In this document: positions 1 to 6,676 of the stretch, in pieces
Layout of the letters: each line of letters starts with the position of its first letter
How positions within the stretch are numbered: the first letter of the stretch is position 1
Assembly (NCBI RefSeq): GCF_001701025.1
Contig: NZ_CP016793.1
Span: forward strand, 3,348,001 to 3,412,000
DNA: 64,000 nt
Direction of reading: 5' to 3'
DNA from: Lentzea guizhouensis
GTDB lineage: Bacteria; Actinomycetota; Actinomycetes; Mycobacteriales; Pseudonocardiaceae
Notes under the pieces: generated by a model
The model's database searches: none
Seen by the model: only the letters and a program-made list of their open reading frames with translations
What the model was told of the DNA's origin: nothing
Made by a program: the position numbers and the translations under genes

Positions 1-315
1 CTGGACGACGCCAGCGAGGCCGACGAGGAACCGGAGGACGAGGCCCAGCGCTCACCGGCCAAGGAGTGGCTGGTCATGATCGGCCAGCTCGCCGTCGGCG
101 TGCTCGGCGGTGCGGCCCTGTGGCTCGCGTTCAACTTCCTGTGGCGCACCCAGGCCGTGGCCGCACTGGTGGTCGCACTGGCCGTGACCGTGGGCCTGGT
201 GCTGCTGGTCCGCAAGATCCGCCGCGCCGACGACCTGCAGACCACCCTCCTGGCCATCCTCGTGGGCCTCATCGTCACGGTCTCACCAGCGGCGATGCTG
301 CTGGTGAAGAGTTGA
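1..315 (+). CDS. C-terminal end of a conserved membrane protein (Rv0497-like), 5' partial
   Basis: The frame is open from base 1, so the start lies outside the window; 104 residues and a TGA are visible. A strongly acidic stretch (residues 1-15) is followed by three hydrophobic segments at about 26-45, 51-70 and 82-102, with a basic RKIRR after the second. This looks like the membrane end of a protein with a cytoplasmic acidic linker. The next gene starts inside its stop codon (TTGA), so the two are translationally coupled, as in the mycobacterial Rv0497-Rv0498 pair. Function unknown. Confidence 0.75.
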   Translation: MDDASEADEEPEDEAQRSPAKEWLVMIGQLAVGVLGGAALWLAFNFLWRTQAVAALVVALAVTVGLVLLVRKIRRADDLQTTLLAILVGLIVTVSPAAMLLVKS

Positions 316-1154
316 CGGCCCGCATCCCGGTCGGGCTTTCCACGGCATCGGTCTACCCGCAGCCCGCCGGAGCGGCCTTCGAGATCGCCTCCGAACTGGG
401 CTACGACGGCGTGGAGCTGATGGTCTGGGCCGACCCGGTCTCCCAGGACATCCGCGCCGTCGACCGCCTGTCCACCCGCTCGGGCCTCCCGGTCCTCGCC
501 GTCCACGCCCCCTGCCTGCTCATCTCGCAGCGGGTCTGGTCGCCCGATCCGTCCGAACGCCTGCGCAAGGCCGTCCAGGCCGCCCAGGACCTGGGCGCCC
601 CCACCGTCGTGCTGCACCCGCCGTTCCGCTGGCAGCGCAAGTACGCGGACGGCTTCGCCTCCCTGGTCTCGTCGCTGGAGGACGAGAGCGGCATCGCGAT
701 CGCCGTGGAGAACATGTTCCCGGTGAAGCGCCCCCTGGGCCGCGGCCGCTCGGTGCAGATGACGGCGTTCAAGCCCTCGATCGACCCGACCGACGTCGGC
801 CACGCCAACTACACCCTGGACCTGTCGCACTCGGCCGCCGCGCACATGGACGCCCTGGAGCTGGCCAAGCGGATGGGCGACGGGTTGCGGCACGTCCACC
901 TGGCCGACGGGTCGGGGGCGCCGAAGGACGAGCACATGGTGCCCGGCCGCGGGACCCAGCCGTGCGCGGAGCTGTGCGAGATGCTCGCGCGGGGCGGGTT
1001 CGACGGGCAGGTCGTGCTGGAGGTCAACACGCGGCGGGCGGCGTCTCCGGCGGCCCGGCGGGAGATGCTGGCGGAGTCGTTGCTGTTCGCGCGGCTGCAC
1101 CTGGACTGGCCCACCGAAGGCACCTCGTCCGACCCGCGCTCAGCCTTGTCCTGA
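312..1154 (+). CDS. sugar phosphate isomerase/epimerase-like TIM barrel protein (Rv0498-like)
   Basis: 280 residues, TTG start overlapping the upstream TGA. The AP-endonuclease-2/xylose-isomerase-like TIM barrel is recognisable by the order of likely metal ligands: His in VLHPPF, Glu in AVENMF, Asp/His in LDLSHS, His in HVHLADG, His in DEHMVPG and Glu in VLEVN. The frame is also open upstream of 312, but that part is a shadow of the membrane gene. The substrate cannot be told from sequence; the neighbours (proC, thioesterase) do not define a pathway. Family assignment is firm, function is not. Confidence 0.85.
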   Translation: MTARIPVGLSTASVYPQPAGAAFEIASELGYDGVELMVWADPVSQDIRAVDRLSTRSGLPVLAVHAPCLLISQRVWSPDPSERLRKAVQAAQDLGAPTVVLHPPFRWQRKYADGFASLVSSLEDESGIAIAVENMFPVKRPLGRGRSVQMTAFKPSIDPTDVGHANYTLDLSHSAAAHMDALELAKRMGDGLRHVHLADGSGAPKDEHMVPGRGTQPCAELCEMLARGGFDGQVVLEVNTRRAASPAARREMLAESLLFARLHLDWPTEGTSSDPRSALS

Positions 1155-1156
1155 GC

Positions 1157-1209
1157 CGCACGCGGGGAGCTTTCGTGCTCTCCTACCGTACGAAAGCTCC
1201 CCGCGTGCG
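1157..1209. repeat. perfect 20-bp hairpin, member of a dispersed ACGCGGGG family
   Basis: Arms 1157-1176 and 1190-1209 are perfect reverse complements (core CACGCGGGGAGCTTTCGT) around a 13-nt loop. It lies 3 bp after the isomerase stop and probably acts as a terminator, although no T tract follows. Related arms occur at 3745-3793 and 13269-13332. Confidence 0.8.
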
Positions 1210-1232
1210 ATGAGCGGTGGGCGGGAGGGGGT

Positions 1233-1238
1233 TAGGGT
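1233..1238 (+). promoter_or_regulatory. -10 box TAGGGT for a leaderless proline dehydrogenase mRNA
   Basis: TAGGGT ends 7 nt before the GTG at 1246, the usual distance from a -10 box to a transcription start in actinobacteria. This favours GTG 1246 over the ATG at 1210, which lies next to the hairpin and lacks a ribosome site. Confidence 0.6.
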
Positions 1239-1245
1239 TCGGGGT

Positions 1246-2142
1246 GTGGACCCACTGCGAGCGTTGATCATGGCCGCGTCTCGCAACGAGACGGTCCGGC
1301 ACCTGGTCGCCAGCGCCCCCATCAGCCGCGACGTCGTGAAGCGGTTCGTGGCCGGCGAGTCGACGGCGGACGCGGTGGAGGTCGTGCGGAACCTCGGCCT
1401 CCCGGTCACGCTCGACTACCTCGGCGAGGACACCACCGACAAGGCGCAGGCCGAGAAGACGGTTCAGGCCTACCTGGAGCTGCTCGACGCCCTGCACGGC
1501 GCGGGGCTGGCGAAGAACGCCGAGGTCAGCGTCAAGCTGTCGGCGGTCGGGCAGGCGTTGGACGAGTCGCTGGCGCTGACCAACGCGTCGCGGATCTGTG
1601 CGGCGGCGGAGCAGTGCGGGACGACCGTCACGCTCGACATGGAGGACCACACCACCACCGACTCGACGCTGGAGGTCCTGCACGAGCTGCGCCGGACGTG
1701 GCCGTGGGTCGGGGCGGTGCTGCAGACGTACCTGCACCGCACGCTCGACGACTGCGGAGCACTGAGCCACGCGGGCAGCAGGGTCCGGCTCGTCAAGGGC
1801 GCGTACGCGGAGCCGCCGGACGTCGCGATCCAGGACCCGCACGAGGTCGACCTCAACTACGTGCGGTGCGCGAACGTGCTGCTCGCCGGCGAGGGCTACC
1901 CGATGTTCGCCACGCACGACCCGCGGCTGATCGAGATCATCGGCGAGCGGGCGCGGTGGTATGACAAAACCGACTACGAGTACCAGATGCTCTACGGCAT
2001 CCGGCCGGAGGAGCAGGTGCGTCTTGGGACCCGCGTTTATGTCCCGTACGGCGAGCAGTGGTACGGATATCTCATGCGGCGACTTGCGGAACGGCCTGCC
2101 AACGTGACTTTCTTCCTGCGGTCGCTGGCCAGCCGCTCATGA
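1246..2142 (+). CDS. proline dehydrogenase (PRODH, PutA/PutB-type FAD enzyme)
   Basis: 298 residues from the leaderless GTG, close to the ~300 of monofunctional proline dehydrogenases. It oxidises L-proline to 1-pyrroline-5-carboxylate with FAD and passes electrons to quinone at the membrane. PRODH barrel motifs are present in order: DMEDHTTTDSTL, QTYLHRT, RLVKGAYAEP, YQMLYGI and the C-terminal RLGTRVYVPYG and YLMRRLAERP. No P5C dehydrogenase is adjacent. The next gene starts in its stop (ATGA). Its position two genes before proC, the reverse-direction enzyme, is notable. Confidence 0.93.
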   Translation: MDPLRALIMAASRNETVRHLVASAPISRDVVKRFVAGESTADAVEVVRNLGLPVTLDYLGEDTTDKAQAEKTVQAYLELLDALHGAGLAKNAEVSVKLSAVGQALDESLALTNASRICAAAEQCGTTVTLDMEDHTTTDSTLEVLHELRRTWPWVGAVLQTYLHRTLDDCGALSHAGSRVRLVKGAYAEPPDVAIQDPHEVDLNYVRCANVLLAGEGYPMFATHDPRLIEIIGERARWYDKTDYEYQMLYGIRPEEQVRLGTRVYVPYGEQWYGYLMRRLAERPANVTFFLRSLASRS

Positions 2143-2921
2143 CCTTCTCGAAGTCCAGCGCGGTGCGCTCGCTCGGTGACGGAACCTTCACCGCGACCCT
2201 GCCCGCCGAGTGGACGGTGGGGCCCAAGCCGCACGGCGGGTTCCTGCTGGCGGTGATGACGCGGGCGGCGGCCGAGCTGACCGGCAGTGATCCGCTCGCG
2301 GTCTCCGCGCAGTTCCTGCGGGCGCCGGAGGTCGGGCCGGTGCTGGTCAGGACCGATCTGCGCAAGGCGGGGCGGACGGCGACGGTGGTCGCGGTGACTC
2401 TGGAGCAACGCGGGCAGGTGTGCGTCGAGGCGTCGGTCACGCTCGGGCGGATGCCGGAGCTGCGGGCCGACTACGCGAACCTGCCGTCGATGCCCGCCGC
2501 GCCGCCGCCGGGGTCGATCGAGCTGGCGACCTTCCCGACCGGCGGGGTCTACAAGGTGGGCGCGCTGTGCGACCTGCGGGTGGACCGGGAGTCGGCGACG
2601 TTCCTGGACCGGCGCACGGACGGGTCGCTCACGTTCAAGCTGTGGGCGCGGCCGATCGAGGAGCACCCCGACCCGTACTTCGCGTTGCTGGCCGGCGACC
2701 TGTCGATGCCGGTGACGTTCAACCTCGGGCGGTTCGGGTGGTCGCCGACGGTGCAGCTGACGGCGTTGCTGCGGGCGCGGCCGGCGCCGGGGTGGTTGCG
2801 GATCCACGTGACCTGCCAGGCGGTGCACGGGCAGTGGTTCGACGAGGACGCGACCGTCATCGACGCGACGGGGCGCCTGGTGTGCCAGGCACGGCAGCTG
2901 GCGTTGACACCTGCTGTGTGA
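2139..2921 (+). CDS. thioesterase-like (hot-dog) family protein, Rv0499-like
   Basis: 260 residues starting at ATG 2139, which overlaps the proline dehydrogenase stop (ATGA). The sequence reads as a double hot-dog thioesterase-like protein: an N-terminal half with PKPHGGFLLAVMTRA and VSAQFLRAPE, and a second half with SMPVTFNLGRFGWSPTVQLT and WLRIHVTCQ. Such proteins hydrolyse acyl-CoA or acyl thioesters; the substrate here is unknown. The longer open frame upstream (from 2058) overlaps proline dehydrogenase and is rejected. proC follows after 10 bp, so the three genes probably form one transcript. Confidence 0.75.
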   Translation: MTFSKSSAVRSLGDGTFTATLPAEWTVGPKPHGGFLLAVMTRAAAELTGSDPLAVSAQFLRAPEVGPVLVRTDLRKAGRTATVVAVTLEQRGQVCVEASVTLGRMPELRADYANLPSMPAAPPPGSIELATFPTGGVYKVGALCDLRVDRESATFLDRRTDGSLTFKLWARPIEEHPDPYFALLAGDLSMPVTFNLGRFGWSPTVQLTALLRARPAPGWLRIHVTCQAVHGQWFDEDATVIDATGRLVCQARQLALTPAV

Positions 2922-2931
2922 GACTTGACCG

Positions 2932-3741
2932 ATGACGAAGATCGCGGTGCTCGGCGCGGGCAAGATCGGTGAGGCGCTGCTGTCCGGGCTTCTACAGGGC
3001 GGCAGGCCGGCCGCCGATCTGATGTTCACCGAGAAGCACGATGCCCGTGCGGCGGTGCTGACCGAGCAGTACGGCATCGAGAGCACCACGGTGGCGGGCG
3101 CGGCGGCGAACGCCGACGTGCTCATCGTCGCGGTCAAGCCGCAGGACATCGAGCCGCTGCTGACCGACCTCAAGCCGGTGATCAAGCCGGGCGCCCTGGT
3201 CGTGTCGCTGTGCGCCGGGCTCCCGACGGCCCTGTTCGAACGCCGGCTGCCGGAGGGCACGCCGGTCGTGCGGGTGATGCCGAACACGCCGATGGTCGTC
3301 GGCGAGGCGATGAGCGCCGTCTCCGGTGGTTCCAACGCCACGCCGGAGCACCTCAAGGTCGTCGAGGAGCTCCTGTCCACCGTGGGCAAGGTCGCGGTGG
3401 TGCCGGAGTCGCAGCAGGACGCGGTCACCGCGCTGTCCGGCTCGGGCCCCGCCTACTTCTTCTTCCTGGTCGAGGCGATGATCGACGCGGGCATCCTGCT
3501 CGGCATCCCGCGCGACCTGGCCTCCCAGCTCATCATCCAGTCGGCCGTGGGCGCCGCGACGATGCTGGCCGAGGGCCAGTCGCACCCGGTCATCCTGCGC
3601 GAGGCGGTCACGTCACCGGCGGGCACGACGATCATGGCGATCCGCGAGCTGGAGAAGCACGGCGTCCGCGCGGCCCTGCTGGCGGCCATCGAGTCCGCCC
3701 GCGACCGCTCCGTCGAGCTGGGCCGCCAGCACGAGGACTGA
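2932..3741 (+). CDS. proC: pyrroline-5-carboxylate reductase ProC
   Basis: 269 residues, the normal ProC length. Catalyses the last step of proline synthesis, reducing 1-pyrroline-5-carboxylate with NAD(P)H. The N-terminal Rossmann motif is VLGAGKIGEAL; the C-terminal dimerisation domain carries the family signature in ALSGSGPAYFFFLVEAM and REAVTSPAGTT. Cytoplasmic. Follows the thioesterase-like gene closely and is closed by the hairpin cluster at 3745-3822. Confidence 0.97.
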   Translation: MTKIAVLGAGKIGEALLSGLLQGGRPAADLMFTEKHDARAAVLTEQYGIESTTVAGAAANADVLIVAVKPQDIEPLLTDLKPVIKPGALVVSLCAGLPTALFERRLPEGTPVVRVMPNTPMVVGEAMSAVSGGSNATPEHLKVVEELLSTVGKVAVVPESQQDAVTALSGSGPAYFFFLVEAMIDAGILLGIPRDLASQLIIQSAVGAATMLAEGQSHPVILREAVTSPAGTTIMAIRELEKHGVRAALLAAIESARDRSVELGRQHED

Positions 3742-3744
3742 GCG

Positions 3745-3822
3745 CACGCGGGGAGCTTTCGTACTCTCCTGGAGTACGCGGGGTCCCCGCGTGGCCGTCA
3801 GGGGAACGCGGGACTCCCGCGT
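3745..3822. repeat. cluster of three nested or adjacent hairpins after proC (ACGCGGGG family)
   Basis: CACGCGGGGA at 3745-3754 pairs with TCCCCGCGTG at 3784-3793. Inside it GTACTC (3761-3766) pairs with GAGTAC (3772-3777). A further hairpin ACGCGGGA-c-TCCCGCGT spans 3806-3822. The left half repeats the 1157-1176 arm almost exactly. Likely transcript end for the proline genes. Confidence 0.65.
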
Positions 3823-3886
3823 GACATTTCAAGCATGACCGGTTGGTCGTCGCAGGAGTCACACCTGTCCCGCTACTCTCAAGGCA

Positions 3887-3939
3887 GCACGTGCGTGTCG
3901 AACCGTCGGTGGGGAAGACCGACGGCACGACACGTGTCG
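3887..3939. promoter_or_regulatory. two CACGTG-centred palindromes upstream of the small HTH gene
   Basis: GCACGTGC (3887-3894) and the perfect 12-bp palindrome CGACACGTGTCG (3928-3939) lie 17-69 bp before the ATG at 3956. A TACTCT -10-like box is at 3874-3879. They are candidate operator sites; the regulator is unknown. Confidence 0.4.
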
Positions 3940-3955
3940 AAGGATGCGGTGATGT

Positions 3956-4168
3956 ATGCCTGCGAAGGAGAACGAACGAACAGGTCTCGCTCAGGTGCAG
4001 TTCCTGACCGTGGCTGAAGTGGCCTCGATGATGCGGGTCTCGAAGATGACCGTGTACCGCCTGGTGCACTCCGGAGAGCTGCCCGCGGTGCGGGTCGGCA
4101 AGTCGTTCCGGGTGCCCGAAAAAGCGGTGCACGCCTACCTCGAGAACGCGTACTTCGACGCCGGCTGA
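3956..4168 (+). CDS. small MerR/excisionase-type helix-turn-helix protein (Rv0500A-like)
   Basis: 70 residues, almost entirely one winged HTH: FLTVAEVASMMRVSKMTVYRLVHSGELPAVRVGKSFRVPEKAV in sequence terms covers residues 16-58, with recognition helix VSKMTVYRLV and wing GKSFRVP. It is related to, but distinct from, the BldC-type protein at 32715-32924. Conserved next to the bS22 gene in actinobacteria; the Streptomyces counterpart is, from memory, a BldD target. Probably a DNA-binding regulator; targets unknown. The Shine-Dalgarno is weak. Confidence 0.8.
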   Translation: MPAKENERTGLAQVQFLTVAEVASMMRVSKMTVYRLVHSGELPAVRVGKSFRVPEKAVHAYLENAYFDAG

Positions 4169-4199
4169 AGGCTGGTGCAGGCTGGCGAACCCCAGCGGG

Positions 4200-4265
4200 T
4201 AGACTGGTAGGCCGATCGTGCTTACCGGCGCGCCGCGCTTGCCGCGGCCGAGGCTGGGGCGCGCC
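4200..4265 (+). promoter_or_regulatory. promoter and structured leader of the bS22 gene
   Basis: TAGACT at 4200-4205 is a good -10 box giving a start near 4212. The ~87-nt leader has two GGCGCGCC palindromes (4227-4234 and 4258-4265) that can pair with each other, and ends with AAGGAT before the ATG. The leader could regulate translation or terminate transcription from the upstream HTH gene. Confidence 0.45.
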
Positions 4266-4298
4266 AGTCAAAGCAACGTCTAGAGCTAAGGATCCCGC

Positions 4299-4400
4299 AT
4301 GGGCTCGGTCATCAAGAAGCGCCGCAAGCGCATGTCGAAGAAGAAGCACCGCAAGTTGCTGCGCAAGACGCGAGTCCAGCGCAGGAAGCGCGGCAAGTAA
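4299..4400 (+). CDS. small ribosomal subunit protein bS22 (AURKAIP1/COX24-domain peptide, Rv0500B-like)
   Basis: A 33-residue, extremely basic peptide that begins [17 protein letters not shown] and ends RRKRGK, too short for usual ORF callers. The sequence is almost identical to the actinobacterial AURKAIP1/COX24-type protein found as bS22 on mycobacterial 30S subunits. RBS AAGGAT lies 7 nt upstream. It has its own promoter and a strong terminator directly behind it, consistent with a high-level monocistronic transcript. Confidence 0.9.
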   Translation: MGSVIKKRRKRMSKKKHRKLLRKTRVQRRKRGK

Positions 4401-4418
4401 GCCCATGTGCGGCTCTCG

Positions 4419-4460
4419 CCACCGCCGGTCCCTCTCGCAGGGGCCGGCGGTGGTTGCTTT
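4419..4460 (+). terminator. Rho-independent terminator after bS22
   Basis: A 14-bp stem (4419-4432 with 4440-4453, one G-U pair, 7-nt loop) is followed by TTGCTTTT. This is the most canonical terminator in the window. Confidence 0.9.
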
Positions 4461-4471
4461 TCGGGAGCACG

Positions 4472-4555
4472 CTGGGTGATTGCGCCGGCACGAATATCAC
4501 CCAGTGGGACGCTTGCCCGGAAACACGGGAACGGTCGCCGCCGTTCGGGTGATTG
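4472..4555. promoter_or_regulatory. three GGGTGAT half-sites upstream of the epimerase gene
   Basis: CTGGGTGAT (4472-4480) and its reverse complement ATCACCCAG (4496-4504) form a 9-bp inverted repeat with a 15-bp spacer. A third copy GGGTGATTG lies at 4547-4555. A TAGCAT -10-like box follows at 4624-4629. Candidate operator cluster; regulator unknown. Confidence 0.4.
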
Positions 4556-4663
4556 GGCTGTGAAGCCTGCGTGACCTGCGTCAAGACGGCGTTCCGGCCC
4601 CCTGCGGTTTCCGGTGGGGCTTGTAGCATCGACCAATCGCAACGCCCGTCTGCTTGGAGTCGC

Positions 4664-5701
4664 ATGACGCCCAAGGTCGTCCTCGTCACCGGAGTCAGCC
4701 GCTTCCTCGGCGGCCACCTCGCCGCGCGGTTCGCCGCGAACCCGGACGTCGAGCGCGTGCTCGGGGTCGACACCGAGCCGCCGCCGCGTGACCTGCTGCG
4801 CAGGATGGGGCGGGCGGAGTTCGTGCGGGCCGACATCCGCAACCCGCTGATCAGCAAGGTCATCTCCACCGCGAACGTGGACACGGTCGTCCACGCCTCC
4901 GTCACCGCGAACCCGGCCGGGCCCACCGGTCGCACGGTGATGAAGGAGATGAACGTCATCGGCACCATGCAGCTGCTGGCCGCGTGCCAGAAGTCGCCGA
5001 ACGTGCGCAAGCTCGTCGTGAAGTCGACGAGCGCCGTCTACGGGTCGAGCTCGCGCGACCCGGCGGTGTTCACCGAGGACATGGGACCGAAGGACCTGCC
5101 GTCGTCCGGGTACGCCAAGGACGCGGTCGAGGTCGAGGGGTACGTGCGCGGGTTCGGCCGCCGCAGGCCGGACGTCAACGTCACGACGCTCCGCTTCACC
5201 AACTTCATCGGGCCGCGCATCGACACGGTCCTCACGCGCTACTTCGCGCTTCCGGTCGTGCCCACGGTGCTGGGCTACGACGCGCGCGTGCAGCTGCTGC
5301 ACTCCGAGGACGCCCTCGCTGTCCTCGAACGCGCGACGCTGCACGACCTGCCGGGTGTGTTCAACGTGGGCGGTGACGGCGTGCTGCTGTTGTCGCAGGC
5401 CATCCGCAGGGCGGGCAGGCTGAACCTGCCCGTGCCCAGCATGGCCGTGCCCACGGTCGGCGGCTTCTTCCGGAGCGCCCGGCTCGTCGACTTCTCGCCG
5501 GACCAGATGAGGTTCCTCAACTGGGGGCGCGTGGTCGACACCACCCTGCTGAAGAAGGAGTTCGGGTTCACGCCGCGGTGGACCACCCAGCAGGCCTTCG
5601 ACGACTACGTGAGCGGCCGGGGTCTCAAGCCGCTCGTCGACTCCGAGACGGTTGAGGCCGCGGAACGGGGAATCCTCGACGTGGCCGCCCGTTTCCGCTG
5701 A
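4664..5701 (+). CDS. extended SDR: NAD-dependent epimerase/dehydratase (Rv0501 GalE2-like)
   Basis: 345 residues from ATG 4664, preceded by GGAG. The N-terminal NAD site reads VTGVSRFLGGHLA, then LGVDTEPP; the extended-SDR core has TSAVYGSSS. The expected YxxxK catalytic pair is not in standard register: the Tyr is Y150 and the nearest Lys is K152 (SGYAKDAVE). Either the reaction is not a classical epimerisation or the fold serves another role. Mycobacterial homologues are called UDP-glucose epimerase by similarity only. The acyltransferase follows after 24 bp, probably as an operon. Confidence 0.8.
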   Translation: MTPKVVLVTGVSRFLGGHLAARFAANPDVERVLGVDTEPPPRDLLRRMGRAEFVRADIRNPLISKVISTANVDTVVHASVTANPAGPTGRTVMKEMNVIGTMQLLAACQKSPNVRKLVVKSTSAVYGSSSRDPAVFTEDMGPKDLPSSGYAKDAVEVEGYVRGFGRRRPDVNVTTLRFTNFIGPRIDTVLTRYFALPVVPTVLGYDARVQLLHSEDALAVLERATLHDLPGVFNVGGDGVLLLSQAIRRAGRLNLPVPSMAVPTVGGFFRSARLVDFSPDQMRFLNWGRVVDTTLLKKEFGFTPRWTTQQAFDDYVSGRGLKPLVDSETVEAAERGILDVAARFR

Positions 5702-5725
5702 TCACCGCTTGAGGAGATGAACGCA

Positions 5726-6676
5726 GTGGCAGGAGCACGCGTTATCCCGCTGCACGACCCGGAGCGCGACGCCGCACGCAGAGCGCGGCACGTCGAGGTG
5801 GTTCCGGAGCCCGCGCAGCAGCAGTCCGCGACGCCGGACTGGGAACGCCGGCTGGCCGACCTGCTGGCGTTCGCGCGCAGGCGGATCGCCGGCGACTACC
5901 AGGTCGACGAGTTCGGGTTCGACAAGGACCTGACCGAGAACGTGCTGATGCCGCCGCTGAGGCCGCTGTACGAGAAGTGGTTCCGGGTCGAGACGATCGG
6001 CCTGTCGAACGTCCCGGCGGCCGGTGGCGCGCTGATCGTGGCGAACCACTCCGGCACGTTGCCGCTCGACGCGCTGATGACGTCGTACGGCATCGCCTCC
6101 GAGCACCCGGCGCAGCGGCACATGCGCATGCTGGGCGCCGACCTGGTGTTCCGCACGCCGGTGCTGGGCGCGCTGGCCCGCAAGTCCGGGCAGACGCTCG
6201 CGTGCAACCCGGACGCCGAGCGGCTGCTGTCCTCCGGTGAGCTCGTCGGTGTGTGGCCGGAGGGCTTCAAGGGCGTCGGCAAGCCGTTCAAGGACCGCTA
6301 CAAGCTGCAGCGCTTCGGCCGCGGCGGGTTCGTGGCGGCGGCGCTCAAGACCGGCACGCCGATCATCCCGTGCTCGATCGTGGGCGCCGAGGAGATCTAC
6401 CCGATGATCGGCGACATCAAGGCGCTGGCCAGGCTCTTCGGGTTCCCGTACTTCCCGGTCACGCCGTTCTTCCCGCTGCTGGGGCCGCTGGGCGCGATCC
6501 CGCTGCCGTCGAAGTGGTACATCGAGTTCGGCGAGCCGATCCGGACGGACTCCTTCGGCGAGAACGCGGCGGACGACCCGATGCTCGTGTTCAACCTGAC
6601 CGACCAGGTGCGCGAGACGATCCAGCAGACGCTCTACCGGTTGCTCACGCAGCGCCGGAACGTGTTCCTGGGCTGA
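5726..6676 (+). CDS. lysophospholipid acyltransferase-family protein (Rv0502-like)
   Basis: 316 residues from GTG 5726, chosen because GAGGAG at 5711-5716 has ideal spacing to it; the in-frame ATG at 5717 directly abuts that site. An N-terminal variable part (~75 residues) is followed by an LPLAT-like domain with NHSGTLPLD, in which His and Asp are seven apart rather than five as in PlsC, VWPEGFKGVGK and PIIPCSIVGAEEIYP. This resembles the MGAT-like LPLAT branch. Likely transfers acyl groups to a glycerol- or glycolipid at the membrane; substrate unknown. Its 3' end overlaps the convergent gene by 32 bp. Confidence 0.8.
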   Translation: MAGARVIPLHDPERDAARRARHVEVVPEPAQQQSATPDWERRLADLLAFARRRIAGDYQVDEFGFDKDLTENVLMPPLRPLYEKWFRVETIGLSNVPAAGGALIVANHSGTLPLDALMTSYGIASEHPAQRHMRMLGADLVFRTPVLGALARKSGQTLACNPDAERLLSSGELVGVWPEGFKGVGKPFKDRYKLQRFGRGGFVAAALKTGTPIIPCSIVGAEEIYPMIGDIKALARLFGFPYFPVTPFFPLLGPLGAIPLPSKWYIEFGEPIRTDSFGENAADDPMLVFNLTDQVRETIQQTLYRLLTQRRNVFLG

